Part shown: positions 25,353 to 35,456 of the stretch, piece by piece | How positions within the stretch are numbered: position 1 is the stretch's first letter | Layout: the number at the start of each line of letters is the position of its first letter | Origin: an uncultured Opitutales bacterium | GTDB taxonomy: Bacteria > Verrucomicrobiota > Verrucomicrobiia > Opitutales > Intestinicryptomonadaceae | Length of the DNA stretch: 64,000 nt | NCBI GenBank assembly: GCA_900545705.1 | Contig: URAK01000007.1 | Span: forward strand, 1-64,000 | Reading direction: 5' to 3' | Notes under the pieces: model-generated | The model's database searches: none | The model's input: the letters and a program-made list of their open reading frames with translations, nothing else | What the model was told of the DNA's origin: nothing | Made by a program: the position numbers and the translations under genes

Positions 25353-28025
25353 CTATTTTATTGAGTTTGCGAAGTCCGCAATGGCGTTGTCGAGATTCTC
25401 CGGCTTGCCGCCGCCCTGCGCAAAATCCGGTTTGCCGCCGCCCTTGCCGCCTATTTGGGAGGCTATTTGGCGGACTATGTCGCCGGCTTTGAATCCGGCT
25501 TCAACAGCGTCGCTTCCGCACAGAGCCATGACGGTCGCCTTTTCCCCGAACTTAGCGCCGAGGGCGACAACACCGCCTCCGATTTCTTTTGCTATCTTAA
25601 CGGCAAGCTCCCGCATCAGCTGCGGATTTTCAGCTTCGACCACGGCGGCTACTATCGGCACGGAGCCTTTTGCGATAATCTTCTTGGCTGCGAGCTCCCG
25701 CGCGGCGTTGCCCGCATTTTGGCGGAGAAAATCCCTCAGCTTTTTTTCAATTTCGTCGCGGGAGGAAATGAGCTTTTCAATTCTGTCGGCAATTTCCTCC
25801 TGCTTGCAGGATAGCTCGCGCGCGGCATGCGAGAGCGAATCCTGCATGGCGTCTATCTTTTTCAGCGCGGCCGTTCCGGCGACTGCCTCTATTCTGCGCG
25901 TCCCGGACGATATCGCAGATTCGGACACTATTTTTATAAGGCCTATTTCCCCTGTTGCCGAAACGTGTGCGCCGCCGCACAATTCCTTCGAAAAGTCTCC
26001 CATCTCTACGAGCCTCACGACCGCCCCGTACTTCTCTCCAAAGAAGGCGAGAGCGTTTTTGGGAATCTCGCGGAATGGCATTTCGCGCCACTTTACAGGG
26101 GCGTTTTCAAGAATCTTTTTGTTGGCGAGGTTTTCTATTTCGCGCAGTTGTTCTGGCGTTGGCGCTTCAAAGTGGGTAAAGTCGAAGCGGAGCCTGTCGG
26201 GATCGACGTACGAGCCCGCCTGCCTTACATGCGTTCCCAATACTTGCCGCATCGCCCAGTGAAGTATGTGCGTTGCGGAGTGGTGCCTTTCAATAGCTCG
26301 GCGGCGCACTATGTCCACCGTCACCGACACTTCCGTTCCTATGCAGTCCTTTTTAAATACTCCCTTTCGGACTTTGTGCAGTATGTGGCCTGCGTTGTCC
26401 ATTTTAGTGTCGAAAACCTCGCGGGCCGTGCCGTTGATTTCTATAAAGCCGGTGTCGCCAACTTGCCCGCCTTTTTCAGCGTAAAACGGGGTTTGGGGCA
26501 TTATTACAAAATCGGCGTCGGGTCCTTCGACTATCGCGCTTATGGATGTCGCAAAATCGGAGAGGTTTGCGTGGTCGTAGCCGGCAAATTGTGTGGCGTG
26601 TTCCACTTCAGTAGCATCGGATACGCTTATGACTTCGCGCGTTTGGGCGTTGCGGGCGCGTTCGCGCTGCTTGTTCATTTCAACCTCGAAGCCCTTTTCG
26701 TCCACGGGCATATTGCGTTCGCGCGCGATGAGCTGGGTGAGGTCGAGCGGGAAGCCGTAGGTGTCGTACAATATAAACGCCTGCTCGCCAGAAATGCTGC
26801 CTTCCGTGACCGTTATGTGGTCTAGAAGCTGCAAGCCCCTGTCGAGAGTGCGCGCAAAGCTCTTTTCCTCGTTTTCTATTACTTTTAAAATCACCTTGCG
26901 CTGCTCTTTAAGCTCCGGAAAAACCGGCGACATCTTTTGGATTACGGGATCGGCGAGCTTTGTGAAAAATCCGTATTCAAGCCCGAGCCTCTTTCCGTAC
27001 ATTATCGCGCGGCGCAGAATCCGCCTTAAAACGTAGTTGCGCCCTTCATTGCCGGGAATTATGCCGTCGGCTATGGAGAATGTAATTGTCCTGATATGGT
27101 CGGCGAGAACTCTAAATACGCAGTCGGTAAGCTCCTGCGACGACATATCGCGCGGATCCTTCGGCAGGGTGCCTTTGTAGGTCTTGCCGGACATGTGCGA
27201 TATGTGGGTGAAAATATCGGTGAACAGGTCGCTGTTGTAGTTGGAGGCAAGCTGGGTGAAGTCGGTGAAATTCTTTGTGGTGGCGATTATCCCGGCGACC
27301 CGCTCGAATCCCATGCCGGTGTCGATGTTTTTATTTTTCAGCGGGCGGAAAGTACCGTCTGTTTCAGCGTTGAACTGCATGAAAACGAGGTTCCATATCT
27401 CGATGCAGTACGGGGAGCCCGCGTTTACGAGCGCTCCGTCCGAGTCTCCCTTCTCGGTCAGATCCATATGTATTTCAGAGCACGGTCCGCACGGGCCGGT
27501 CTCGCCCATCATCCAGAAATTGTCTTTTTTGCCGCATTTCTTTATGTGGATTTCAGGCGACATGCCTTCGTCTTTAAAAATCTTTTCCCAGATGCGGTAT
27601 GCTTCGGCGTCGAATTCCGAAGGCTCGCCTTCGCGGGGGTCGTAGACTGTCGCGTAAAGCCTTTCCTTTGGGAAGCCCCACACGCGAGTGAGAAGTTCCC
27701 ACGCCCATTCTATCGCCTCTTTTTTAAAGTAGTCGCCGAACGACCAGTTGCCAAGCATTTCAAAGAAAGTGTGGTGGTAAGTGTCGAAGCCGACGTCTTC
27801 AAGGTCGTTGTGCTTGCCGCCGGCGCGTATGCACTTCTGGGTATCCGCCGCGCGGCGGAAGGGGGCCTTTTCCTCTCCGAGAAAGTACGGCACAAATTGG
27901 TTCATACCGGCGTTCGTGAACAGGAGGTTTGGCGACGTCGGCATCAGCGACGCCGACGGGACTATCGTGTGCCCTTTCGAGTTGAAGAAATCCAGAAAGC
28001 TTTTTCTTATTTCCGTTGAGGTCAT
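25353..28025 (-). CDS. alaS: Alanyl-tRNA synthetase
   Basis: Charges tRNA-Ala, class II synthetase, 890 residues. The catalytic domain begins TSTEIRKSFLDFFNSKGH and includes GMNQFVPYFLG and DTGMGFERV. The editing domain carries the metal site HHSATHILH (about 585) and CGGAHV (about 690), and a coiled-coil plus glycine-rich C-Ala domain ends the protein (GGGKPDFAQGGG). It is followed on the minus strand by smc after 29 bp. No T-box leader is visible upstream. Confidence 0.97.
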   Translation of the reverse strand: MTSTEIRKSFLDFFNSKGHTIVPSASLMPTSPNLLFTNAGMNQFVPYFLGEEKAPFRRAADTQKCIRAGGKHNDLEDVGFDTYHHTFFEMLGNWSFGDYFKKEAIEWAWELLTRVWGFPKERLYATVYDPREGEPSEFDAEAYRIWEKIFKDEGMSPEIHIKKCGKKDNFWMMGETGPCGPCSEIHMDLTEKGDSDGALVNAGSPYCIEIWNLVFMQFNAETDGTFRPLKNKNIDTGMGFERVAGIIATTKNFTDFTQLASNYNSDLFTDIFTHISHMSGKTYKGTLPKDPRDMSSQELTDCVFRVLADHIRTITFSIADGIIPGNEGRNYVLRRILRRAIMYGKRLGLEYGFFTKLADPVIQKMSPVFPELKEQRKVILKVIENEEKSFARTLDRGLQLLDHITVTEGSISGEQAFILYDTYGFPLDLTQLIARERNMPVDEKGFEVEMNKQRERARNAQTREVISVSDATEVEHATQFAGYDHANLSDFATSISAIVEGPDADFVIMPQTPFYAEKGGQVGDTGFIEINGTAREVFDTKMDNAGHILHKVRKGVFKKDCIGTEVSVTVDIVRRRAIERHHSATHILHWAMRQVLGTHVRQAGSYVDPDRLRFDFTHFEAPTPEQLREIENLANKKILENAPVKWREMPFREIPKNALAFFGEKYGAVVRLVEMGDFSKELCGGAHVSATGEIGLIKIVSESAISSGTRRIEAVAGTAALKKIDAMQDSLSHAARELSCKQEEIADRIEKLISSRDEIEKKLRDFLRQNAGNAARELAAKKIIAKGSVPIVAAVVEAENPQLMRELAVKIAKEIGGGVVALGAKFGEKATVMALCGSDAVEAGFKAGDIVRQIASQIGGKGGGKPDFAQGGGKPENLDNAIADFANSIK

Positions 28026-28167
28026 ATATTTTTGTGCGTAATATTTTTGCCTGTTATTTATTTCGTTCGGCGCAAGAGCGGCGGCGTTTGCCGTTGCCGC
28101 CGTATTAAAACCGCGCCGCGGCGGGGAAGGGAAGATAAAAAATTCCCTGCCGCGCGGCGAACTTCGA

Positions 28168-29262
28168 TTAGAGCCTTTCGATTACGGCCGCAGCCATCTC
28201 GTCGGTGGAGACCGCCTGCTTGCCGAAGGCTATATCAGCCGTGCGAACGCCGGAGCATACGGCGTCTCTGACAGCAGCCTCGATTTTCTTGGCGGTGGAG
28301 TCGCGCCCGAAAGAGTAGCGCAGCATCAAGGCGGCGGAGAGAATCTGCGCGCAGGGGTTGGCTATTTTCTTTCCGGCGATGTCTGGTGCCGTCCCGCCGG
28401 CGGGTTCGTACAGACCGAATTTGTTTCCGAGCGAATTTTTCGACACTCCCAAAGACGCGCTGCAAAGCATTCCCAGCGACCCGCAAATAACCGCCATTTC
28501 GTCCGACAGAATGTCGCCGAACATGTTTTCCGTAAAGAAAACGTCAAATTGGTTGGGGTTGCGGGCAAGCTGCATGGCGGCATTGTCGACGTACATGTAG
28601 GAAAGCTCCACTTCGGGGTAGTTTTTCTTGAAAAATTCGGTGACTGTCTTGCGCCAGAGCACTGACGTTTCGAGGACGTTTGCCTTGTCGATGGAGCATA
28701 CTTTTTTGCCGCGCGCCATTGCTGTTTTCCCTGCGACGTCTGCAATGCGCTCTATTTCGCTTTTGCGGTACATCATAGTGTCGCATGCGGCGGGTTCGCC
28801 GTCGATTTCAAAAGTCTTTTTCTCGCCGAAGTATATGCCGCCTGTCAGCTCGCGTATGCAGACGATGTCTATGCCTTCGGGTATGCGCTCCGATTTTAGC
28901 GGGGAGGCGTCTGTAAGCTGCGGGTAGAGAAGCCCTGGGCGTATATTGGCGAAGAGTTTAAATATTTTTCTTAGGGGCAGGAGAGCCGCGCGTTCTGGCT
29001 GTTCGTTAGGCGGCAGGTTTTCCCATTTCGGGCCGCCGACCGAACCGAAGAGTATGGCGTCCGAATTGCGGCACTGTTCTACCGTGGATTCGGGAAGGGC
29101 CTTCCCGCACGAGTCGATTGCCGCGCCGCCGACGTCGCAAATTTTATAAGATAGCTCGTCGCCGTCCTTGCGGCACGCTGCTTGTAGAACGCCGAGCGCG
29201 GCGTCCATTACTTCCGGTCCGATACCGTCTCCGGGGAGAACTGCAAATTTAAGTGTTGCCAT
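28168..29262 (-). CDS. leuB: 3-isopropylmalate dehydrogenase
   Basis: Oxidative decarboxylation of 3-isopropylmalate in leucine synthesis, cytosolic, 364 residues. Motifs: [15 protein letters not shown] at the start, [11 protein letters not shown], the substrate loop [23 protein letters not shown]-equivalent [11 protein letters not shown], and the metal-binding [14 protein letters not shown] followed by [13 protein letters not shown], which marks LeuB rather than isocitrate dehydrogenase. leuA, leuC and leuD are not in the window. Confidence 0.96.
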   Translation of the reverse strand: MATLKFAVLPGDGIGPEVMDAALGVLQAACRKDGDELSYKICDVGGAAIDSCGKALPESTVEQCRNSDAILFGSVGGPKWENLPPNEQPERAALLPLRKIFKLFANIRPGLLYPQLTDASPLKSERIPEGIDIVCIRELTGGIYFGEKKTFEIDGEPAACDTMMYRKSEIERIADVAGKTAMARGKKVCSIDKANVLETSVLWRKTVTEFFKKNYPEVELSYMYVDNAAMQLARNPNQFDVFFTENMFGDILSDEMAVICGSLGMLCSASLGVSKNSLGNKFGLYEPAGGTAPDIAGKKIANPCAQILSAALMLRYSFGRDSTAKKIEAAVRDAVCSGVRTADIAFGKQAVSTDEMAAAVIERL

Positions 29263-29684
29263 ATTTGTACCTTTTTGTTTCGGCGAAAAATGCGCCTCTA
29301 AAATAAATTAAATGAGTAAAACACCTTTCCTCTCCGATTTCCACAAAAAATTTTCGCCTTTAACCCTTCAAATTTTATCTGAAACCAATCTTTTATCGTA
29401 AAAATGCGGGAGTATTGGCATGTTTTTTTTCTCGCGGATTGTGAATATTTTGCCGCGATATCCGCAAAAAAATTTCGCTGCAAGGCACAAAGAGAGCTTG
29501 TCGCAAAAAGTTGTGGGAGATTGAGCAGGGGGATTATTATATGCGTTGCAAGCCGTGCCGCGCAAAAAAGCGCATTCGTTTCAAATGCGGGTTTTAGTTC
29601 TGCCCAGGAAGGGTTCGGCGGCGCGCGCGTGGGCTGGGTTTTTATAAGAAGCGGATTTCCGGATTCTAAAAAAGTGCCGTTTTT
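29263..29684. other. Intergenic region between leuB and the nuclease gene
   Basis: 422 bp; contains the leuB promoter region at its left end and otherwise no recognised gene, RNA or terminator. Open frames here lack ribosome-binding sites and known motifs. Confidence 0.6.
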
Positions 29685-30554
29685 CTATTTAATAGATAGT
29701 TTTGCGGCGACTGGGAAGTGGTCGGAGGGGTATTCTGTGCTTTTCGCGCGCGGAGCCCCGACGTCTGAGGATTTGTCGCGGATTACACAATAGTCCAAAA
29801 CTCCGATTCCCTCTGAGACTAATATATAGTCTATTCTGTGCGGAACGGGCTTTCCCGTGAAATTGTGGAAAGTGCCGCCGGCGGATTTTGGGGAAAGGGA
29901 GCACTCGAGCATTGAATCTTTGAAAGATTTGTCGGAAAATATTATTTTCATGGGTTCTGAGTCCTCGCGGGCGTTGAAGTCGCCGACGCATACAAACGGC
30001 AGCCCTCCCGATATTTCTTTAACTTTTTTTATAAGAAGCTTTGCGGACTCGGCCCTTGCAATTTTGCCCTTGTGGTCGAAATGCAGGCTGAAAAAGAAAA
30101 ACTTTTTATCGGTTTTCAGGTCGCGGAATTTCCCCCATGAGCAGATTCTCTTGCAGGCGGCGTCCCAGCCCATAACAGGCTTGTCGGGAGTTTCCGCAAA
30201 CCAAAAATCTCCCGAATCGAGAAGCTCAAAGCGTTTGGGATTGTAGAAAATCGCGGAGGTTTCGCCGCCTTTAATGCCGTCTTCGCGGCCCTTGCCGATA
30301 TATTTAAAGCCGGTTCGCGCGCTTATATCGTCGAGCTGGTGAAAGTAGCCCTCTTGCGTGCCGAAAATGTCAAAGCCGCGGCTTTTCGCGACGGCCGCCA
30401 CGCTGTCGCGCCTTATATTCCATTCGCCCGATGTCGGAGTGGGGGCGAGCTTTATGTTAAAAGTTGCAGCCGTAAACGGCTCCGAGACGTTTTCAACAGG
30501 GGTGCACCCCGCCATCGCGGCCAACGCTATTGCCATAAATAATCTAAATAACAT
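29685..30554 (-). CDS. Endonuclease/exonuclease/phosphatase family lipoprotein
   Basis: Exported metal-dependent phosphodiesterase-fold protein, about 289 residues. The ATG at 30554 gives a lipoprotein signal peptide ending AAMAGC, so it is likely anchored in a membrane and faces the periplasm or outside. EEP motifs are in order: ATFNIKL, GTQEGYF, the phosphate-binding SLHFDHKG, VGDFNARED and YPSDHFPVAA. These keep the catalytic Glu, Asp-x-Asn and Asp-His. Substrate may be nucleic acid, phospholipid or a sugar phosphate. It is divergent from metG. Confidence 0.85.
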   Translation of the reverse strand: MLFRLFMAIALAAMAGCTPVENVSEPFTAATFNIKLAPTPTSGEWNIRRDSVAAVAKSRGFDIFGTQEGYFHQLDDISARTGFKYIGKGREDGIKGGETSAIFYNPKRFELLDSGDFWFAETPDKPVMGWDAACKRICSWGKFRDLKTDKKFFFFSLHFDHKGKIARAESAKLLIKKVKEISGGLPFVCVGDFNAREDSEPMKIIFSDKSFKDSMLECSLSPKSAGGTFHNFTGKPVPHRIDYILVSEGIGVLDYCVIRDKSSDVGAPRAKSTEYPSDHFPVAAKLSIK

Positions 30555-30658
30555 TTTATTATAGTATTGGCCGTACCTCAAACAGTCAATTTTAATCATA
30601 TTGAAAAAAAGCTTTTCAAAACGCGCGTTTGGGGTAGTCTTGCGAAAACAGATTTTTT

Positions 30659-32191
30659 ATGGAAAAGGTTTTCTATCTCACAACTGCAATCGATTATGCA
30701 AACGGTTCGCCGCACCTCGGCCACGCCTATGAAAAAATATTGAGCGACGTAATAGTTCGCCACAAGCGCATGTGCGGCGTAAAGACGTACTTTTTAACGG
30801 GGCTTGACGAACACGGGCAAAAAGTCCAGCAAAGCGCGCGCCGCGAAGGCGTCGAGCCCTCCGTTTTGTGCGACAGGCAGGCGGAGAAATTCCAGAGCCT
30901 ATGCTCAATACTAAACGTCTCCAACGACGACTACATAAGAACTTCCCAGGAGCGCCATAAAAAAGTCGTAAAAAAAATACTCCAAGACCTCTACGACCGC
31001 GGAGAGATATACAAGGCTGAGTACAAGGGCTTTTATTCCGCGCGCCAAGAGCAGTTTTTGCAGGAAAAAGACAAGGTCGACGGAAAGTGGCCCGAGATAT
31101 TCGGAGAGGTGGTCGAGATTACCGAAAGCAACTATTTCTTTAAGCTTAGCGCATACCAGCCGTGGCTTGTCGAATTCATAAAGACGCACGAAGATTTTAT
31201 TTATCCGAGATTCCGTGCAAAGCAGGTAATGGAGTTCCTGAAAGAGCCGCTTAACGATTTGTGCATATCGCGCCCAAAGGAACGCCTCGAATGGGGAATA
31301 GAGCTTCCGTTCGACCCCGATTACGTGACGTACGTTTGGTTCGACGCCCTCGTAAACTACATCTCCGCAGTCGGCTACGGCACGGAAGAATTTTCAAAAT
31401 ACTGGCCTGCTGACTTCCACGTTATAGGCAAGGACATACTCGTCCCGCCGCATTCCGTTTATTGGCCGATTATGCTAAAAGCTATTGGAGTGGAAATGCC
31501 GAAATCGCTTCTGGTCCACGGTTGGTGGATGTCATCGGGCGAGAAGATGTCAAAGAGCCTCGGAAACATCGTGAACCCGCTCGACCTTGTCGAAAAATTC
31601 GGGGCTGACGCGTTCCGCTACTTTTTGATGAGAGAAATGAATGTTGGGCAGGATTCCGACTTCTCGATAGATTTGTTTGTCACAAGGTACACTTCGGACC
31701 TTGGAAACGACCTCGGAAACCTCGTAAGCCGCCTGCTAAACATGCAGAAGCGCTATTGCGGCGGGGTTGTTGCGCCGGCAAAGGTCGAGGAGGATTTTGA
31801 AAAATCGCTGAAATCCCTCGCCGCCGAGACTGCCTCAGAGGCTTTGCGCCTTTGCGACGGAATGCAGTTTCACTTGGCTCTCGAAAAGATTTTTGCGTTC
31901 GTTCGCGCGATAAACAAGTACGCAGAGCAGCGCGCCCCGTGGAAGCTCGCAAAGAGCGCGGAACCGTCGGACAGGGAAAAGCTTGAGACTACACTTTCAA
32001 ATATGGCGGAAGCCCTGCGGATTGCGTCGGTATTGCTCGCGCCGGTTATGCCGACTGTTTCGGAAAAAATACTTTCGCTCTTGGGACAGCCTAAGGCTGA
32101 GAGATACGAGGGAAATATCGAATGGTCGAATAGGCTCGAAAATTCGACTTTGGCGGCTCCCGAGATATTATTCCCGCGAATTGGAGAATAG
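30659..32191 (+). CDS. metG: Methionyl-tRNA synthetase, short form without Zn-knuckle cysteines
   Basis: Charges tRNA-Met and initiator tRNA, class I synthetase of 510 residues. The HIGH-type motif is YANGSPHLGHAY near residue 14 and the KMSKS loop is GEKMSKSLGN near 299. The connective-peptide region that usually carries one or two CxxC zinc knuckles reads FYSARQEQFLQEKDKVDGKW with no cysteines. The C-terminal EMAP/Trbp dimerisation domain is absent. The anticodon-binding domain is complete. A terminator follows within 25 bp. Confidence 0.95.
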   Translation: MEKVFYLTTAIDYANGSPHLGHAYEKILSDVIVRHKRMCGVKTYFLTGLDEHGQKVQQSARREGVEPSVLCDRQAEKFQSLCSILNVSNDDYIRTSQERHKKVVKKILQDLYDRGEIYKAEYKGFYSARQEQFLQEKDKVDGKWPEIFGEVVEITESNYFFKLSAYQPWLVEFIKTHEDFIYPRFRAKQVMEFLKEPLNDLCISRPKERLEWGIELPFDPDYVTYVWFDALVNYISAVGYGTEEFSKYWPADFHVIGKDILVPPHSVYWPIMLKAIGVEMPKSLLVHGWWMSSGEKMSKSLGNIVNPLDLVEKFGADAFRYFLMREMNVGQDSDFSIDLFVTRYTSDLGNDLGNLVSRLLNMQKRYCGGVVAPAKVEEDFEKSLKSLAAETASEALRLCDGMQFHLALEKIFAFVRAINKYAEQRAPWKLAKSAEPSDREKLETTLSNMAEALRIASVLLAPVMPTVSEKILSLLGQPKAERYEGNIEWSNRLENSTLAAPEILFPRIGE

Positions 32192-32210
32192 AATAAGCGA
32201 TATAAAAAAA

Positions 32211-32243
32211 CGCCCGCGCGCAGCATTGCGGCGGGCTTTTTTT
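32211..32243 (+). terminator. Terminator of metG
   Basis: GCCCGC / GCGGGC stem, 13-nt loop, followed by seven T residues. Confidence 0.8.
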
Positions 32244-32304
32244 GCGAAAGCGGACAGCAATAAATCTGCTTGCCCAATTTTTTCCAATATGGGAAAATTG
32301 GTGA

Positions 32305-33960
32305 ATGTTTTTAGATTTTATTAAGATTTCCATATCGTGTGCGCTTGCGCTTTCAGTTGCGGCGTGCGCGTCGCACGGGCTTCCGAAAATAGAGCGCGAT
32401 TCCCACAAAACGGCGAGGCTCGTGGTTGAAGGAAAGCCTTTCGTAATACTTGGCGGCGAGCTTTTGAATTCGAGCGGCTCGACTGCGTCGGACATGCAAA
32501 AGCACTGGGACGAACTTGCCGACTTAAATTTAAACACTGTGCTTCTGGCTGTCGCTTGGGAACAGATAGAAAAGAGCGAAGGAGTTTTCGACTTTTCGGA
32601 GATAGGAAAGATAATCTCGCAGGCGCGCGAGCGCAAAATGAAATTGGTGCTGCTATGGTTCGGAAGCTGGAAAAACGGATTTTCCGGATACGTTCCGCAT
32701 TGGGCCATGCGCGATATAAAACGCTTCCCGCGCGTTAAGAATAAAGACGGGCAGAACAGGCCGTGTCTTTCGCCATTCTCGAAATCTGTTTTGGAAGCGG
32801 ATAAAAAGGCGTTTGTGAAACTCATGGAATTTGTCGCCGAAGCCGACCCTTCGGGGGAGGTCGTGATAATGGCGCAAGTTGAAAACGAGATAGGGCTTTT
32901 GGACGATTCCCGCGACCGTTCGGAAACAGCCGAAAAACTATTTTCGGAAAAAGTCCCTGGAGAACTGATAGACCGCGTTAAAAGCGCAGCGGTGTCGGAA
33001 GAAATATCGGGAGCTTGGGTTAAAAACGGCAAGAGGGAGTCCGGCAGCTGGGCGGAAGTTTTCGGGCAGGAAAATATGCTCGCGGACGAGATGTTTATGG
33101 CGTGGCATTACGCGCGTTTTGTCGATTCCCTCGCGGCGGCCGGAAAGGCCGCGCACAACATTCCAATGTATGTAAACGCGTGGGTTATTTTCCCGGAAGG
33201 CCCCAAGCCGGGGCAGTATCCGAGCGGCGGCCCGAACAGCAGAATGCTGGACGTTTGGCAAACGGCGGCTAAAAATATAGATTTTATATCTCCCGACATC
33301 TACGTTGCGGATTATCCCGCTAAGCTTAAACAATTCCACAGAAACGGGAATCCTATTTTTGTTCCCGAGGCTTGCGCATTGTGGCTGGGGGACAATATGA
33401 GCGCGCAGGCAAAGGCGTTTTATACGATAGGCGAATTTGGCGCGATAGGGTTTTCGCCGTTTGCCATAAACCACCGCACATATACAAAATCTCACCCGCT
33501 TTCGAGCGCCTACAAAGTCCTTAAAAATATTTCGGGCGCGATATTTGCGGCGGAGGCCGGGAAAAATATGCGCGGGTTTATGCAGACTGCCCAAAAGTCG
33601 GACGTACTGGATTTTGGCGACATAGTTGCGAAGGTGTCTTACGCTTTCCCGTATAAGGGGTACGGGCTGATAATAAGGCTGTCTAAGGAGGATTTCCTAA
33701 TTGCGGCAAGCGGGGTCTATGTAAAGTTCTTGGCAAAAAGCGGCAATTCCATAGCCTATGGATTAGTCCGCGAGGGCGAATACGAAAATGGCGAATGGAG
33801 AACGTCGAGGTACATAGGCGGCGATGAGGGGGGACTTGTAAACTTAAAGCTTCCGCCGGTATATTTGACTTCCGATGCGAGCGAGTCCGATATTTCCGTA
33901 ATGAGGGTGCATATTTTTGAGGTCGAGAATACGACAACTTCAAATTCCCAGATTTTTTAA
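32305..33960 (+). CDS. GH35-like secreted beta-galactosidase with DUF5597-type C-terminus
   Basis: Clan GH-A glycosidase of 551 residues. The N-terminus is a signal peptide with a possible lipobox (SVAACAS, Cys21), so it may be a lipoprotein. The barrel begins at FVILGGELLNSSGS. The acid/base Glu is in AQVENEIG near residue 192 and the likely nucleophile Glu is in IFVPEACAL near 353. The overall layout matches GH35/GH42-type enzymes carrying a DUF5597 C-terminal domain, several of which act on galactosides in plant xyloglucan. Substrate here is inferred. Confidence 0.8.
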   Translation: MFLDFIKISISCALALSVAACASHGLPKIERDSHKTARLVVEGKPFVILGGELLNSSGSTASDMQKHWDELADLNLNTVLLAVAWEQIEKSEGVFDFSEIGKIISQARERKMKLVLLWFGSWKNGFSGYVPHWAMRDIKRFPRVKNKDGQNRPCLSPFSKSVLEADKKAFVKLMEFVAEADPSGEVVIMAQVENEIGLLDDSRDRSETAEKLFSEKVPGELIDRVKSAAVSEEISGAWVKNGKRESGSWAEVFGQENMLADEMFMAWHYARFVDSLAAAGKAAHNIPMYVNAWVIFPEGPKPGQYPSGGPNSRMLDVWQTAAKNIDFISPDIYVADYPAKLKQFHRNGNPIFVPEACALWLGDNMSAQAKAFYTIGEFGAIGFSPFAINHRTYTKSHPLSSAYKVLKNISGAIFAAEAGKNMRGFMQTAQKSDVLDFGDIVAKVSYAFPYKGYGLIIRLSKEDFLIAASGVYVKFLAKSGNSIAYGLVREGEYENGEWRTSRYIGGDEGGLVNLKLPPVYLTSDASESDISVMRVHIFEVENTTTSNSQIF

Positions 33961-34566
33961 AACCAAGTTTGCGCTGCTATAATCCGCTTCTAATTTTGCG
34001 CTGAAAACTTTGCGCATTGCGTGCGGCGGCTGGCTGTTTGAAGCCGGCGCGCCGCCGTTTGATTTCTGGCGGCCGGCTCTCTGACTTTGCGGGTTTTGCC
34101 GCAATAAAAAAGGAATGTTGCAGTGGGTAGCGCAAGGGAAGCATGGGAAAATTGAGTAAGTAAATGTGGCGATATTTGGAGAATTTTTCAAAAGGGGGCG
34201 GATATAGATGCGCATTGTGTAAAAGTTTTACTGCGCATACGCAATTTTTTTGAAATCCCGCAGGGGAAATCTGCGGCGGAGTCTCGAGAAAGGCGACGAA
34301 AAGTGAAAATGGCGTTTTTTTTAATCGTATAGGAGAGATGCAGGGCGTAAACAATTATCAATTTTTCGGAAGCTTTTTTATCGTGAATGTTGCGGATTGA
34401 TAATTGCGGGTTTTTGTCAAGCCGTCCGCAAAACTTCATGAATCAAGGTGCTGAAAGGAAATGCTTCTTGGAGATTGGGCTTGCAATGCGGAGATGGAGT
34501 ATTTTAATTTTTTTAAATAAAAGATGTCGGAAGGTTAAAAAATTCCGATAAATAATTTAGTTCTTT
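33961..34566. other. Intergenic region between the GH35-like gene and rnpB
   Basis: 606 bp without a supported gene. A GC-rich hairpin (GGCGGC-TGGCT / AGCC-GCCGCC) with a short T-rich tail at about 34024-34060 may end the GH35 transcript. The rnpB promoter should lie in the AT-rich last 100 bp. Confidence 0.55.
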
Positions 34567-34935
34567 GGGAATTTTCGGCGGGCATTCGCCGGCGGTTCGT
34601 CCGCTGGAGGAAAGTCCGGACACCACAGAGCGGGATTCCGTTTGAAAAAACGGGGCGCGCGCCGAAAGGTTCGCGCATGGAAAGTGCAGCAGAAAACAAA
34701 CCGCCGCGAAAGCGGTAAGGGTGAAAAGGCGGGGTAAGAGCCCACCGCCGCGCGGAGCAATCCGGGCGGGCAGTGAAAACCCAATCCGGTGCAAGACAAC
34801 ATAGGACGCGGAGTTGCTCGCTCTAACGCGTTGGGTATGTCGCATCCCCGCAAGGGGAGGTTCCGCAAGGGGCCAGATAAATGAATGCCGGTTTCTTCGG
34901 AAACTACAAAATCCGGCTTACAGCCGATAATTCCC
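34567..34935 (+). ncRNA. rnpB: RNase P RNA (type A)
   Basis: Catalytic RNA of RNase P, which matures the 5' ends of tRNAs. The conserved core is plain: GAGGAAAGTCCGGACACC and CAGAGCGGGATTCCG near the 5' end, GGTAAGGGTGAAAAGGCGG and GGTAAGAGCCCACCG in the middle, and CCAGATAAATGAATGCC and TACAAAATCCGGCTTA near the 3' end. Helix P1 is formed by GGGAATT (34567) and AATTCCC (34929-34935). The size of about 369 nt fits bacterial type A. A terminator follows directly. Confidence 0.96.
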
Positions 34936-34948
34936 TCTCTTAACAAAA

Positions 34949-34980
34949 AACGCGGATTTGTATAAGTCTGCGTTTTTTTT
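34949..34980 (+). terminator. Terminator of rnpB
   Basis: AACGCGGA / TCTGCGTT stem (one G-U), 10-nt loop, followed by six more T residues. Confidence 0.85.
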
Positions 34981-35112
34981 GCCAAATTTAGTAAGTAGCC
35001 AAAATATTTTTTTGATTGGCGATTTTTGCAGTTTGGGCTTTTTTTCTTTAAAACGGCGCGGCAGTATGAGCTCTCCACAAGGCGGCAATCCGCGCTGAAA
35101 AGCATGTCCGCC

Positions 35113-35148
35113 AAAAAACAAATAGATAAAAATGCGGTATTCGATAGC
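35113..35148. repeat. Intergenic direct repeat, copy 1
   Basis: AAAAAACAAATAGATAAAAA followed by TGCGGTATTCGATAGC. A diverged copy lies 73 bp downstream. No gene is associated. Confidence 0.5.
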
Positions 35149-35185
35149 CAACATACGCCAATCCGCGCCCCAGGAGGGCACGGTT

Positions 35186-35219
35186 AAAAAACAAATGTAT
35201 AAAATGCGGACGCGATAGC
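35186..35219. repeat. Intergenic direct repeat, copy 2
   Basis: AAAAAACAAATGTATAAAA followed by TGCGGACGCGATAGC, sharing the AAAAAACAAAT, ATAAAA, TGCGG and CGATAGC blocks with copy 1. Confidence 0.5.
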
Positions 35220-35456
35220 GCAATATGAGCCCAATTAATGTCTGTATTCCGGCAAACATCGCTGCTTTTTTTAAGCATACGCGCTGAAAATCATACTTTA
35301 AAGGATTGGGCAATCTGAACAGGCGAGATAAATGTTTCGGCAGTCGATTTTCTGGGCATAAAAGAGATTTGTTAAGGGCAAAAAAAATGTTGCAATTTGA
35401 AAAAGGCGTCTTTTAATAACGCTTTTTATATTGATTTTATAAGAAGGAGAATATTT

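Larger units (their letters stand above)
34981..35456. other. Intergenic region between rnpB and the small basic protein
   Basis: 476 bp without a gene. It contains a pair of direct repeats described separately. The last 60 bp hold a hairpin (AAAAGGCG / CGCTTTTT, about 35401-35427) just before the ribosome-binding site of the small basic protein. Confidence 0.6.

Noticed and set aside
34557..35114. Minus-strand open frame across RNase P RNA
   Set aside because: Antisense to a well-supported rnpB; no protein motif.
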